Shown here piece after piece: positions 49,801-60,162 of a stretch of 64,000 nucleotides of DNA. The first letter of the stretch is position 1. Each line of letters begins with the position of its first letter. This DNA comes from Carnegiea gigantea (Eukaryota; Streptophyta; Magnoliopsida; Caryophyllales; Cactaceae). The translations under genes and the position numbers were made by a program. The DNA lies in assembly GCA_029747015.1 (NCBI GenBank), contig JAKOGI010001357.1, forward strand, positions 62,001 to 126,000, in the 5' to 3' direction. The notes beneath the pieces are model-generated. The model was given only the letters and a program-made list of their open reading frames with translations, was not told where the DNA came from and searched no databases.

Positions 49801-50885
49801 ATGGTCTAAAGCAGACTCCTAAATAGTGGTATGAAAAGTTTGACAGCTCTTTAGTGCAAAATAACTTTGCTGTAGATTTGTCTGATTCATGTGTATATTT
49901 GAAAATGATTGGATCAGATTGTGTTCTTATATGTTTCTATGTTGATGAAATGCTGATCTTTGGCATAAATCTGCTTGTTATTAATGAGACTAAAAAGCTG
50001 TTATCTTCTCTTTTTGAAATGACAGATATGGGAGAAGCAGATGTGATCATAGGGATCATGATTCGGAAAAACAACACTGGTTTTTCATTGTGTTAGTTTT
50101 ATTATAATGAAAAGGGGTTAAGAAATTTAACTGTTATGATATGACACCTATGAGAACCCCTTATGATCCTACCATACATTTAAAAAAGAACAAAGGACCT
50201 AGTGTATCTCAAACTAAGTATGCTAAAATTATAGGAAGTGTAATGTTTCTCATGAACTTTACTCGTCCTGACATTGCCTATATCGGTAGTAGGTTAAGTT
50301 GCTATACTCATAACCCTAGCCAAGAACATTGGGATGCACTTCTTCGTTTGCTCAAATATCTTAAAGGTACTACAGATTGGTGTTTGCATTTTAGCAAGTT
50401 TCCTGCTGTGTTAGAAGGATATTGTGATGCAAACTGGGTTTTTGATAACGATGAAGTTAGTTCAACAGCGGTTACGTGTTTACTTTAGGTGCAGGGGCTG
50501 TTTCATGGAAGTCTGTGAAACAGACTTGTATAGCCTGCTCCACCATTGAATCTGAATTTATTGCTCTTGAGTTGGCATGTCATGAAGCAGAATGGCTTAA
50601 GGGTCTGTTAGCGAACGTGCCACTATGAGGAAAACAGGCGACTCCTGTTTCCCTACATTGTGACTCATATACAGCAATAGGAGTGGTGTACAACAATGTC
50701 TATAATGGAAAGAGGAGACACATTCGTATTAGACACAGAGCGGCGAAACAATTGCTGAAACATGGTGTCATATCTCTACAGCATGTGAGAGCCGAGAAGA
50801 ATCTGGCGAATCCTATCACTAAAGGATTGATAAGGCGAGTGGTGCTTGAAACGTCGAGGGGATGGGACTTAAGCCTATGGCTTGA
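46872..50885 (+). pseudogene. Array unit C: copia gag-pol, many stops
   Basis: ATG 46872, with TAG as the sixth codon and a one-base loss soon after. The long gag segment 46900-47330 is otherwise open (NYKRWSRKLLLRFEQLEIDY). The knuckle is intact (CYVCGKPSHKANQC near 47702). The protease is ILDTGAKMHFC with the preceding TGG changed to TAG. Integrase pieces lie at 48426-48900. RT is open from 49113 to 49826, with the catalytic box reading YVDE at 49938-49949 instead of YVDD. RNase H is frameshifted near 50465. The end is placed by homology to unit B. Non-functional. Confidence 0.85.
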
Positions 50886-51484
50886 AGTGGTATGGCGGAT
50901 ACCCACTAGTGGTCAAACGAAGCCATACTAATCTCCAAGATGCGCTACATTCCTGTCCCTATGGCGTGTGGCAGTGCTTAGAGGATGAGCTTATGCTCTT
51001 AATGAATTCATACCCATTATGGGGGTGATAGTGAGAAGCATTTGATGAATTCACCATTTGATGATTGTGAGGTTGAGCTATATTATGCTCTTAATAATTC
51101 CATAGCCATAGTTATGTTGGTCTATGTTGAGATAGACTCGATGGAATTGTCTACGTAAGTGTGAAGGTTTGGTTGCCTTCTATAAGAGACCTAGGCTGTC
51201 TCTCTAAAGCATTTATGAGACCTAAGGTGTGCGCATTGCCATAAAAGCGCTAGTATGCCTATCGCAGAGTATGCAGTGTCTTAAGGGTTGATATGTGTTG
51301 TGGGAGTCTCAATTGAGGTCTTTCTAGTTCAAGACTTAGTTCAATAGTTAGACTATTGCTTGTTGCCTCACATCACTAATGTATCCATTCAAATCGAAAG
51401 ATATTGACGCTTAAGTATCTGACCCTCTTTTGCCCAAAACTCCTTTCCTAAATTGTTTTGCCTTGTATGCCATTAGTGGGGGAC
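50886..51484 (+). other. 3' non-coding part of array unit C
   Basis: Conserved with the corresponding parts of units A and B, ending in TTAGTGGGGGAC before LTR 4. No gene. Confidence 0.65.
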
Positions 51485-52232
51485 TGTTAGATTACTGATA
51501 ATGGTAGCAAGGCTTTCAAGCCTTTCTTCTTTTTTCTCCATCTCTCTTACATTTGTCCCACATGGAACTTTTGGGGCTGTTATGATGGGTTTATATATCC
51601 CATTTTCTTTGCCCTTGTTGAATAACTCAAGACTATCGTTTATAGGGTTGAGGGTGTCTTGGGCAACCACACGCGCGCGCCGCCGCTGCCCGCCCATCCG
51701 ATCAGTGCATGGAGCGGGCCGCGCGTTGTGGGTTGTGGCCGTATCTTATCTTTTTGGAAGAATTCTGTTTAATATTTTCGTAACAGATTACGTTAAAATC
51801 TTCCGTGAATGCTGCCAGATATTACGTTAAAATCTTCCGTAAATCACTCCCAACCGTATGGTCATCCTCGTCCTCCTCCTTCCCTTGAATGCTGCCAGAT
51901 ATTTTGCCTTGTTCTGTGCCATTTTAATGGCCTTGTAACGGCCATGTTACCCCTATAAATAGAGGGCTTAGTAGCATAGCTCTTCACTCTAGTACACACA
52001 CTTCTCTCCTTCCTTCTTCTTCTCTACGTATTCTAGGCTCGCATACTGCATACTCCAAGCTCTTGGCCACGAAGTGCACACGTTCAAGAGTAATGAGTTA
52101 ATCTTGGGGAGCAACCTGCTGTATCGATTTGCACCGTAGTCGAGCCGTAATTGCTTTCAAGGCAGTGGTTTATCCACGACTCAGTCTATTCGGTTCTTTG
52201 CCAGCCATCGTTAACTTTATTTTTTTGTAACA
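51485..52232 (+). repeat. Array LTR 4
   Basis: 748 bp, TGTTAGATTACT to GTAACA, with TATAAATA at 51956-51963. Shared by unit C and the partial unit D. Confidence 0.9.
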
Positions 52233-52256
52233 ATTTGAAAGCAATTAGTTTCTATA

Positions 52257-52931
52257 ATGGCTGCACCATTCCAGAAAAACCTTCTAAAACTATACAAAAT
52301 TGAGTCCCTTGATGGAACTAACTACAAACGTTGGTCCCAAAAATTGCTCCAATGCTTTGAACAGCTCGAGATTGAATATTTTCTATCCTCTGAACATCTT
52401 GATAGAGACAATACATCTCAGTATACTGATGCTGAGAACTCCCTCTCCACTTGTACTACCCCAAAGACGCCTGTCATTCCACTTGATGAGGCTGCTAAGA
52501 AGAAACTGGAAAAGGATAATAAACTGGCTTGAAGCTACTTGCTAAGCAATATGTCAAATCCCCTGTTTGATCTATTTGTGAACTTCAAATCTACAAAGAT
52601 CATATGGACTAAACTGGATGTGAAATATGGTTCAGATGATGCCGGAAATAAGAAGTATGTCGTTGGCAAGTGGGTGCAATTCCAAATTATTGATGACAAA
52701 CCGATTACAGAACAAGTTCATACCTACGGGAACCCATGTGCTGAGGTGCTGAACGAAGGCATGAAGATGTGCGAAATTTTGTAAGCAAATGTTCTGATTG
52801 AGAAATTTCCGCCATCTTAGAGCAAGTACAAAAATCACCTAAAGAACAACAAGAATGACCTAGCCCTGTAAGAACTGATCAGTCATATAAGGACTGAAGA
52901 GGCGAGTCAGCTAAAAGATAAGATGTCTTCC
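52257..52931 (+). pseudogene. Array unit D: copia gag, partial, cut by a gypsy-like LTR
   Basis: ATG 52257, MAAPFQKNLLKLYKIESLDG, open to TGA near 52531. Homology continues with further stops up to GATGTCTTCC at 52930, where the LTR at 52932 begins. Two of its stops are shared with unit A and two others with unit B. The rest of the unit lies beyond the inserted elements, outside the window if it exists. Confidence 0.85.
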
Positions 52932-54306
52932 TGTTAGGGAAAAAGTTTTAATATTTATAAACCCCAAGTGCAAGGTGTATCGTTGAGTACTCGGGATGTC
53001 GTCCGTAGAGAGTTGGGTTTCCAACTATTAGAGCTAACTGAAGCGTCTTGATCTAGGCAAGATCGAAGGCGATAGAAAATAGAAATAGACTATGAAAGCG
53101 AAAACAAAAAGACTATGATTGGACCTAAGATAAACCAAGTAGTCAAGTCAAGCCCAAACCTTTCCTAGCTATGCTAGTATTCAGAGTTGATCAGTTGCAC
53201 CGTTGAGGCCACCTAAGCCCTCTCTTAAGGGTCAATAGGCTAATCTAGTTCCTCTAACCACCTATTTTCATGTGATTAGTTCAACTAAACTACTAGGTTG
53301 ACAGCCCTTGACTTAGCTAGCAACGTGACTATTTTCATTTCTCAATCCCAACTATTCTCTCTACTCACACCAGACAGTCGACCTCACCTCTCAGCCTAAG
53401 TCAATTGCCCCTAAACACATATGAAAGTTCTTTTAAGCATTTTATCGAACATTTGGTGGGCGTGGAAGAAAACTCTAAATTATAGGCATAAACAAGTTAG
53501 GGTTAGGGCCTAAACAAGGTTAATTAGCCATCAAGGGCCAGCCACAATCCAAACCAACCAAAATTAACAATTGTTATCAGCAAAATACAAAAACCTAAAC
53601 TAAACCTAAACTAGCAAAAAAGAAGGCAAACAGGAACAAGTGGGGGAAAGAAACTAGTATAATCTAATCAATCTAACTATACATGGATTAACAACGAAAA
53701 CTAAACATCCAAGCTAAACAAATCCAATACAAAAATTGAACTAGCAAAACGTAAACAAGAACAAGATATGAAAGAGAGAAACTTATGCTTGATTAATGGA
53801 ATGAACTTGAAATCCAAAGTTTCGAATCCAAAATACAATCTACCACATCCTAATCCAATCCTGCTAGTGAGTTCTTTACTTAACAAACTAACCTAAAATC
53901 TGGCCTAAAAATAGCCAGAGAGAACCCCGAGCGAGCCCGAGTGACCCTCGAACAAAAACGCCGAAGGAGGGTTAAATAGAAAAATTGAGCGAACGAGTGA
54001 ACAGGGAGGAGGTACGAACGTGCCACGTGGCATGGCCCCACCGTGCCAGGGTGGCACGACTGTGCCATGTGGCACAGCCCCACCGTGCCAATTTTCTGGC
54101 ACGGTCGCTCGGCCCTCCTATCATCCCTTCTCGTCTGTCTTCACTCTTTTTGCCCGTCTTCGCTCATTTTTGCGACGTTTGCTTGATTTGAAGTTTATTA
54201 CTTACAAAAGCAAATAAAACAAGTGGAAACTTTAAAAATTATATTATTATACAAGTTAAAATTAGGTAAAAGGGGCACGTAAAATACAACAAATTATCAC
54301 TTAACA
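52932..54306 (-). repeat. 3' LTR of the minus-strand gypsy-like element
   Basis: 1,375 bp, minus-strand start TGTTAAGTGATAA and end TTCCCTAACA. Its U5-like end carries the words GGACGACATCCCGAGTACTC, comparable in position to GGACGATACCCGTAATT in the right-hand family. A G-box palindrome CACGTG is at 54024-54029, inside a tandem GTGCCA-rich repeat. The other LTR is not in the window. Confidence 0.75.
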
Positions 54307-55586
54307 AGTACCCCCACACTGATCCTTTGCCTGTCCTCGAGCAAAACAAAATAAAAACCAACCTAAGAACCTAATTCACTGTCGTAGGAATCACGGTTGT
54401 GTTTAGCGTATGCAACAAGCCCTTTAAACCCCTTGGTTCCCCCAAGTGGACGATTGAGGTCTTGTGAGGGTTTGTAAAAGATATACCCACAAAATCTTAA
54501 AAAAGAAAAATAAGTGGAAAATGAAAAAGGAAAACAAAGAAAACAAAATAGATATACAAACAAGGAACAAATATCTATACAAGGGGAAAAACTGTACGCA
54601 TTATAACCAACCAAATCACTAATGCAACAAAGATATTGACCTATATATAAACATAGTGTACATATCAAGACTCTCTATCCACATACATGACATCAAAGCA
54701 CCAACTTTTCACCCCACTGTACATCAAAATCTGGAATCCATTCTAGTGCTTGGTGTATAAGTGTATCATCATCCTAGGACTTAAGCTTACTAAAATCAAA
54801 CTCGTTCCCACCTGACTGACACATGCTACATTATTAACCTATTGACAAGGGAAGCAAGCTTTCCCAGTAGCCGTATTGTCTTAAAAGGTAACACCCAGTA
54901 CTACGTGCCTCAAAGGGTAACGCCCAGTGATGCATGCCTCAAAGGGTTACTCGTCATTCCAAATTCTTTTTTCCTTTTTTCCTCATTTTTTTGGGGGGGT
55001 TTTGGAATGCAGACAAAAATTAAAGTAATTGTGTCGAAAATAGGTGGGAAAGTCAATCACGGAAAACTAAGATCCTAAGACAATGATGAAGTGTACACAA
55101 GGACTGGATTACATAGCTATAACAGACTATTGGGGCGAGAATTGGGACCAAGAGTGACACACTTGAGACAAAGATCTATCATGAACAACTTACTTAGGTA
55201 CAAGCTAATAGTTAAGGTACAAGGGATCAAAGTCAGTCAAAATAGTACAAGACCCCAAAAGCCAAGAAGGAAAACAATGCAAAGAAAAGGAAAAACTGAA
55301 AAATTAGCACAAAAAAATGAAAAATTTGCACAAAAATAAGAATAAAAGGGTAAATGACCTCACCCTCACACCTAAATCTCATAATGTCCTCATTGGGAGT
55401 TGAGAGTCATCATCAACCACAAAACACACAAAAACAAAGAAAAGAAAATCACACACAAGATACACAAAACAAAACAAGCACACACAAGAACACTAAACCT
55501 GCACACATATAGACAAGTTAGCATACTCTCCCAAAAACACTCACCAAATCAAAAACAAGACCACACGTATATACAAAACTAACCAC
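54307..55586 (-). other. 3' non-coding internal part of the minus-strand element
   Basis: 1.28 kb, A-rich on the plus strand, with a polypurine tract at 54307-54323 (minus) and short conserved repeats near 54880-54960. No gene is supported. Confidence 0.65.
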
Positions 55587-56127
55587 TGTTGACGCCAAAA
55601 ATGTACTATTTTTACAATACCTTTCTGTCTAATTTATGCTCGAAATAATTGTTATTTTTAGGTTTTTATTTGATTTTATTTTGTTTTGTAGGTATTGAAT
55701 AATTTGGGAAAAAGACGCGAAAAAGATGAAGGAAGACTGAAAATTGAAGAACTGGGCCAAGTTGATTCAAACCCGAACTAAGCAACAATAACAAACACAA
55801 ACCAAAAAAAAAAAAATTAAAGAAGACAAAAATTAAAAAAAAGGGCCCAGTCACATGCACGGCACGTGACCCGGCCATGCCTTCCCCCCTCCCATTTCTT
55901 TCTCTCTCCTCCCTCTTTTGGTCTCAGTCCCAGATACCCCGAGTCTCCCCCCCTTTTTTGTTCCTTCTTCTTCTTCTAACCTAGACACACGAAATGAACC
56001 CCCCCTCTCACACCATTGCTTCTTCATCTCCCTCCTTGCAACGGTTACCAGTCCATCATCAATTTCATCTTCAATGCATCGGTTACAAGGGGAACAAAGG
56101 AAGTAGTGAATGGAGGAGGGTAGAAGG
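55587..56127 (+). repeat. LTR copy 1 of the Athila/Tat-like family, cut by the gap
   Basis: TGTTGACGCC start, abrupt end at the N run. It matches the first 540 bases of the LTR at 61489 with clear differences, so it is a distinct copy. CACGTG at 55863-55868. Confidence 0.8.
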
Positions 56128-56227
56128 NNNNNNNNNNNNNNNNNNNNNNNNNNNNNNNNNNNNNNNNNNNNNNNNNNNNNNNNNNNNNNNNNNNNNNNNN
56201 NNNNNNNNNNNNNNNNNNNNNNNNNNN
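56128..56227. other. Assembly gap of exactly 100 N
   Basis: A 100-base N run is the usual placeholder for a gap of unknown length. Both sides are copies of the same LTR region, so the missing sequence may be an internal region or nothing. Confidence 0.98.
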
Positions 56228-57510
56228 TGCTCGAAATAATTGTTATTTTTAGGTTTTTATTTGATTTTATTTTGTTTTGTAGGTATTAAATAATTTGGGA
56301 AAAAGACGCGAAAAAGATGAAGGAAGACTGAAAATTGATGAACTGGGCCAAGTTGATTCAAACCCGAACCAAGCAACAATAACAAAAAAAAAAAAACAAA
56401 AAAAAAAAAAAAAAGAAGAAAAAAAGCCCAGTCACATGCACGGCACGTGCCCCAGCCATAATTCCCCCTCCCCTTTTCTCTTTCTCTCTCCTCTCATTTC
56501 CCCTCTGCCCCGAAGAGCCCGAGCCCCCCCCTTTATTTTTGCCTCTGCTTCTTTTCATCTCCCCTACTTTTTTTCTTCTTCAACCCTCTCACACCATTGC
56601 TTCTTCATCTCCCTCCTTGCAACGGTTACCCAGTTCATCACCAATTTTATCTTCAATGCATCGGTTACAAGAGGAACAAGGGCAGTAGTGAATGGTGGAG
56701 GGCAGAAGGTGGTTATGGGGACTACAAATAGAGGGTTGTTCGCCATTGGCGAGGTATCCAACCAGGTTTTAGGGTTTAGTTCGATTTAAGTTGCAGCTTT
56801 GGTTAAATTTCGATTTCGATTTAGTGTTAGAAGTTCGATTGCAATTTTCTGGGTTTAGGGTTCATGTTCGAAGTTCAGGTTCTTCAATTTCAGATCTGTT
56901 TTCCAGGTTTTAATTGAAGTTGTTAATGTTTCGTTTAGTTAATTTCATATTTAGATTACAAGATTTTCAATTTTCTAGCAGTTAGGGTTCAACTTCGAAT
57001 TCTTGTGGCTTGATTTCGATTTCGATTCATAGCCTGCTATTTACACGCATCGTTGAAGTTTGGTGTTGTTTGGGTTCTATTCAAATTGTTTAGTGAGTTG
57101 TTCAATTTCGTTGGATGTTTTCTCCCCTGTTTTGTGCTCTTCTTCTTCCCCTTCTCCCCCACTTCAATTTCCCTATTCTAGATTAGAATTGTGCTTGTGG
57201 ATTTCTGGTTTGCAATTACACTTGAGCCAAATTCGAATTGGGTTTGCAATTTCTGGGTTTGCCTTCCCTGTTGTTACGCTGCTGTTCGTGTGTGGGTTAT
57301 TTTGGAACTTATAATACTTATTTTATGCTTGCTTTACTCATGTAAATTAGGATTCTAAAATCATATTGTTACAATAATAATTTGATTTAGGTTCTTGTCA
57401 ATTTAGCATTTGAATTAGAATTCTAGCGGCCTAGGTTCACAACCATCCCTAAGGACGATACCCGTAATTCGTACAACGACAAACTGCACGCTTGCGGAAA
57501 ACTACAAGTA
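56228..57510 (+). repeat. LTR copy 2 of the Athila/Tat-like family
   Basis: Starts within the LTR (TGCTCGAAATAATTG, about base 50) after the gap and ends next to AGTTTT and the primer site. Collinear with 61489-62813. CACGTG at 56444-56449. Confidence 0.85.
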
Positions 57511-57516
57511 AGTTTT

Positions 57517-57534
57517 TGGCGCCGTTGCCGGGGA
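57517..57534 (+). other. Primer binding site, tRNA-Asp type
   Basis: TGGCGCCGTTGCCGGGGA six bases after the LTR. This is the site found in plant Athila and Tat elements and the main evidence for the lineage. The corresponding site at 62820 is decayed to TGGCACCGTTGCAAGGAA. Confidence 0.85.
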
Positions 57535-58602
57535 TAGGTTTGTGGAGTTAGGTTGCTCTTTATTCGAGTCCTTTGAGTCAAGTTCGTTTGATTTGTTTTC
57601 GTTTTGAAGTTTGAGTTTTATTTTGGGGTTTTATTTTTTGGTTTCGATGGAGTCTTTATTAGTTTAGATTAGTTTCACTTGTCGAATTCGGTTCGTATTT
57701 TGATTTTTGGTTTAGGTTAGTTTCATTTTGAGTTCTATTTATTATTTCCTACTGGAAAAAAATAGATACTAATCCATTTGGTGTTTGTGCAGGAAACACA
57801 AAAGGGGGAAAAAAACAGTGCAGGTTTTTTTTTTTATTGTTTTCAGCTTCTGTTTGAATTTGTTTGGCATAGTTCCAGTTTGATTTTGCTAGTTTTGATA
57901 TTTTTCCTAGATTCAGAATGCTTTTTAGAGGCTACGTGATTTTTTTTGGAATTTTTGGGACAGTTTAGATTTTTCTGTGAATTTTTGGACTCAATAATCT
58001 GTTGGCATTTTTCTGGACTGTTTGGGAATAGAACAAATTCAAAAAAAATTATATTTATGTCCCTTGTGACTGTGTGGAATTTGCTGTATATTTAGTTCTG
58101 ATTTTTTGAGTCCTATTTTTTGTTTTAATTTTATTTTTAGAATTAGGTTGTTTTGGTATTATTTATTTTCTACTTTTTTTGTTTAGTTTGTTTGTCGTTG
58201 TGTTTTTTGTTTTAGATTTGATCATAATCTGTTCGTGGATTATTTTTAGCTTTGATTCACTCCTTTGTTTTGAAAGCAAAAGTTAAAAAAAAACCCCAAA
58301 AATAAGATCCAAAAAAAAAAAAAAGGTGTACAAGCTTTGTGTTTGTGCTCCTCTTTGGCTTTTAGTGTTAGGACACTTTTTGATTGACCCTTTTGTGTTT
58401 TTCTTTTCTTTTGGTAACATCATTTTATTTTTATTAGTTTATTTTGTTTCTTTCATTATTTGATTCTCTTGTGTTTGTTTTAGTGCCTAATTTGTTCATA
58501 GTGTTAAAAAAAAAAATTTAGAAGATTCAAAAAAAAATCTTAAAAAAAATCTGAAAAAAATTGGGGAAAAAAAAAAGCACGCTAGTTTTTAATTTCCCAC
58601 AA
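57535..58602 (+). other. Leader between primer site and gag-like frame
   Basis: About 1.1 kb, T-rich, with A runs near 58300 and 58510-58575. No gene is seen. Collinear with 62838-63900 of the second unit. Confidence 0.6.
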
Positions 58603-60162
58603 AATGAGCAAGAACCTCTCTGGAGTTATTTGTCCAGTCTTAATGATTGTCGGGCCCAATTGAATCACAATTTTGAGAAATAAAAAATTTATGAGGTCAT
58701 TATTTTGGGTCTAAATGCTAAATTTAGGGGTGTTGTTAAGCCTATATGTCTAGGAGGTTTGTTAGGATTATTAGTTAGAACTCAAGATGCGATTTGGGAT
58801 TTCTTTGAAAAATTAGCTTGGGATACTTATGAGTTTGAACAAGCTAAAATGAATTTCAAATACCAAACTCATGCTGAGTCTGCTTTTTATGCTAATCCTT
58901 ACTCCCAAGGTCATTTTATAGATTCGTATGAACCTCTTATGCTTCTGTGCCTCCTGTTTTGTGTGCTTATTGTGAATCTTCCTGTCATGATGCTTATTCT
59001 TGTCCTTATTGTAACTATGTTGATGCTACTTGTGCAAGTGTTGAACAGAGGTTAAATGCCTTGACCAATAAAGTGTTAGAGATGATGAACAAGAGGATTC
59101 CTGAATATTCTCAGTGTTTTAATCAGAGTAGGGACAGTCGTGATGAGTCTGACTCTAGTTTAGGATCTCCTAAATGTGAAGTTAGTGTTTATGATGGCTT
59201 TGAGCCCTCTTATCAATCTAGGCCGAACTTGCATGATGTCCTGCCTTTGCCCAGCCTAGAACGGGAGAATGACCTTCTTATGTCTCCATCCCCTAACCTT
59301 GCACCCCACACTATCTCACATACGGATGTCATTGATGATGTCTTAGTTTCTACCGACCCACCCACCACATTGCATGACTCTTCTGAGTTTGAAGCAGGTC
59401 GAGCCCTTGCAAGTGCTAATGGGTTAGATACGAGCGTCACATCAGACATTGAGCATCATGATAAGTTAGATGATATTACTGTCCAGGAGTCATGTGAAGA
59501 AGAAGTTGAGCCCACTAGTTTAGAATTTAATGATGATACTCTTTCTGTCGAATATGAATCTTTTTCATGTGGGCTTGTTATCAACGAAAGTCTTGATGAG
59601 GGTTTTTGTATTGAATATAAATCATTCTCTTTTGACCCTCTAATACCTCATGAGTCATTCCCTGTTGAATATGACTCATTCACTTTTGATGTCCATGTGG
59701 GTTTGGATGTGGACATGTGTGTTGACTGTGAATCCTTTTTTTTTTGATCCCATCCAAGCTAACCTCTTTTTTTAGTCTCACAAGTCTGACGTTGTTGAGT
59801 CTGAGTCCTTTATACGCATGGTTGCCAATTTTGACCAGACTCATACACATATTGACCTTAAAGGACTTGTGGACTTAGGACCCTCTGATTTGCCTAGATC
59901 GGTCATTCATGATGATTACATTTCTAGGCCGATGACCCACTTCCTGGCTACTTTTGAGTATGTCTACCTCTTTCCTGATTGGGCCCACCTATTTGATAAG
60001 TTGAAACGAGCCCTAACTTGTGCTGCATTATTGTGGTGGATGTACTCTATTTGGTACCAACTCTTACACCTTCGTTGTCTTAATTTTATCGAGAGTTGGT
60101 CTTCTGTGTTTGATAAGCTTCGTCGTGCTTTGTTGGGTTTTGATTTGAATAGCAGCTTGTAA
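58603..60162 (+). pseudogene. Gag-like protein of the non-autonomous element
   Basis: Frame from NEQEPLWSYLSSLND at 58603. No upstream ATG is obvious. A capsid-like part follows (DAIWDFFEKLAWDTYEFEQA near 58790), then a CX2CX4HX4C zinc knuckle CAYCESSCHDAYSC near 58968, then a long acidic region with repeated YESFSC/YKSFSF/YDSFTF-like segments (59540-59740), and a C-terminal part (59818-60162) ending LLGFDLNSSL. Breaks: TAA near 58680 where the second unit has CAA, a frameshift near 58940 just before the knuckle, and one at the T run near 59740. The knuckle and capsid-like part point to Gag. The C-terminal region is unknown to me. No enzyme domains follow. Confidence 0.7.

Larger units (their letters stand above)
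24153..52931 (+). mobile_element. Tandem LTR-sharing array of one copia family (at least 3 full units plus a partial one)
   Basis: Four LTRs (24153-36023 interrupted by a Sirevirus, 40687-41430, 46093-46847, 51485-52232) alternate with three full internal regions (36024-40686, 41431-46092, 46848-51484) and the start of a fourth (52233-52931). All are in the plus orientation with a 5.4-kb period. Each internal region has gag, protease, integrase, RT and RNase H remains. The first LTR is preceded by unrelated sequence, so the array begins there. The other three LTRs are each preceded by a polypurine tract and the preceding unit. The last unit is cut by a gypsy-like LTR at 52932. Units differ from each other by roughly 10 percent by eye. 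All units are broken. Confidence 0.9.
52932..55586 (-). mobile_element. Gypsy-like (Athila/Tat-type) element, 3' end, minus strand
   Basis: On the minus strand: a 3' non-coding internal part (55586-54307), the tract ATCAGTGTGGGGGTACT, then an LTR (54306-52932). The internal part is collinear with 60200-61488 of the plus-strand family to the right, with shared blocks such as CAATGAGGACATT and the CCTTTGAGGC repeats, so the two are related. The rest of the element is replaced at 55587 by the start of that family's LTR. No coding part is visible. Confidence 0.75.

Noticed and set aside
55666..55878. Minus-strand frame with a hydrophobic Phe-rich segment in the LTR
   Set aside because: It is encoded by A-rich and T-rich low-complexity LTR sequence, differs between LTR copies and lies opposite to the transcribed strand.
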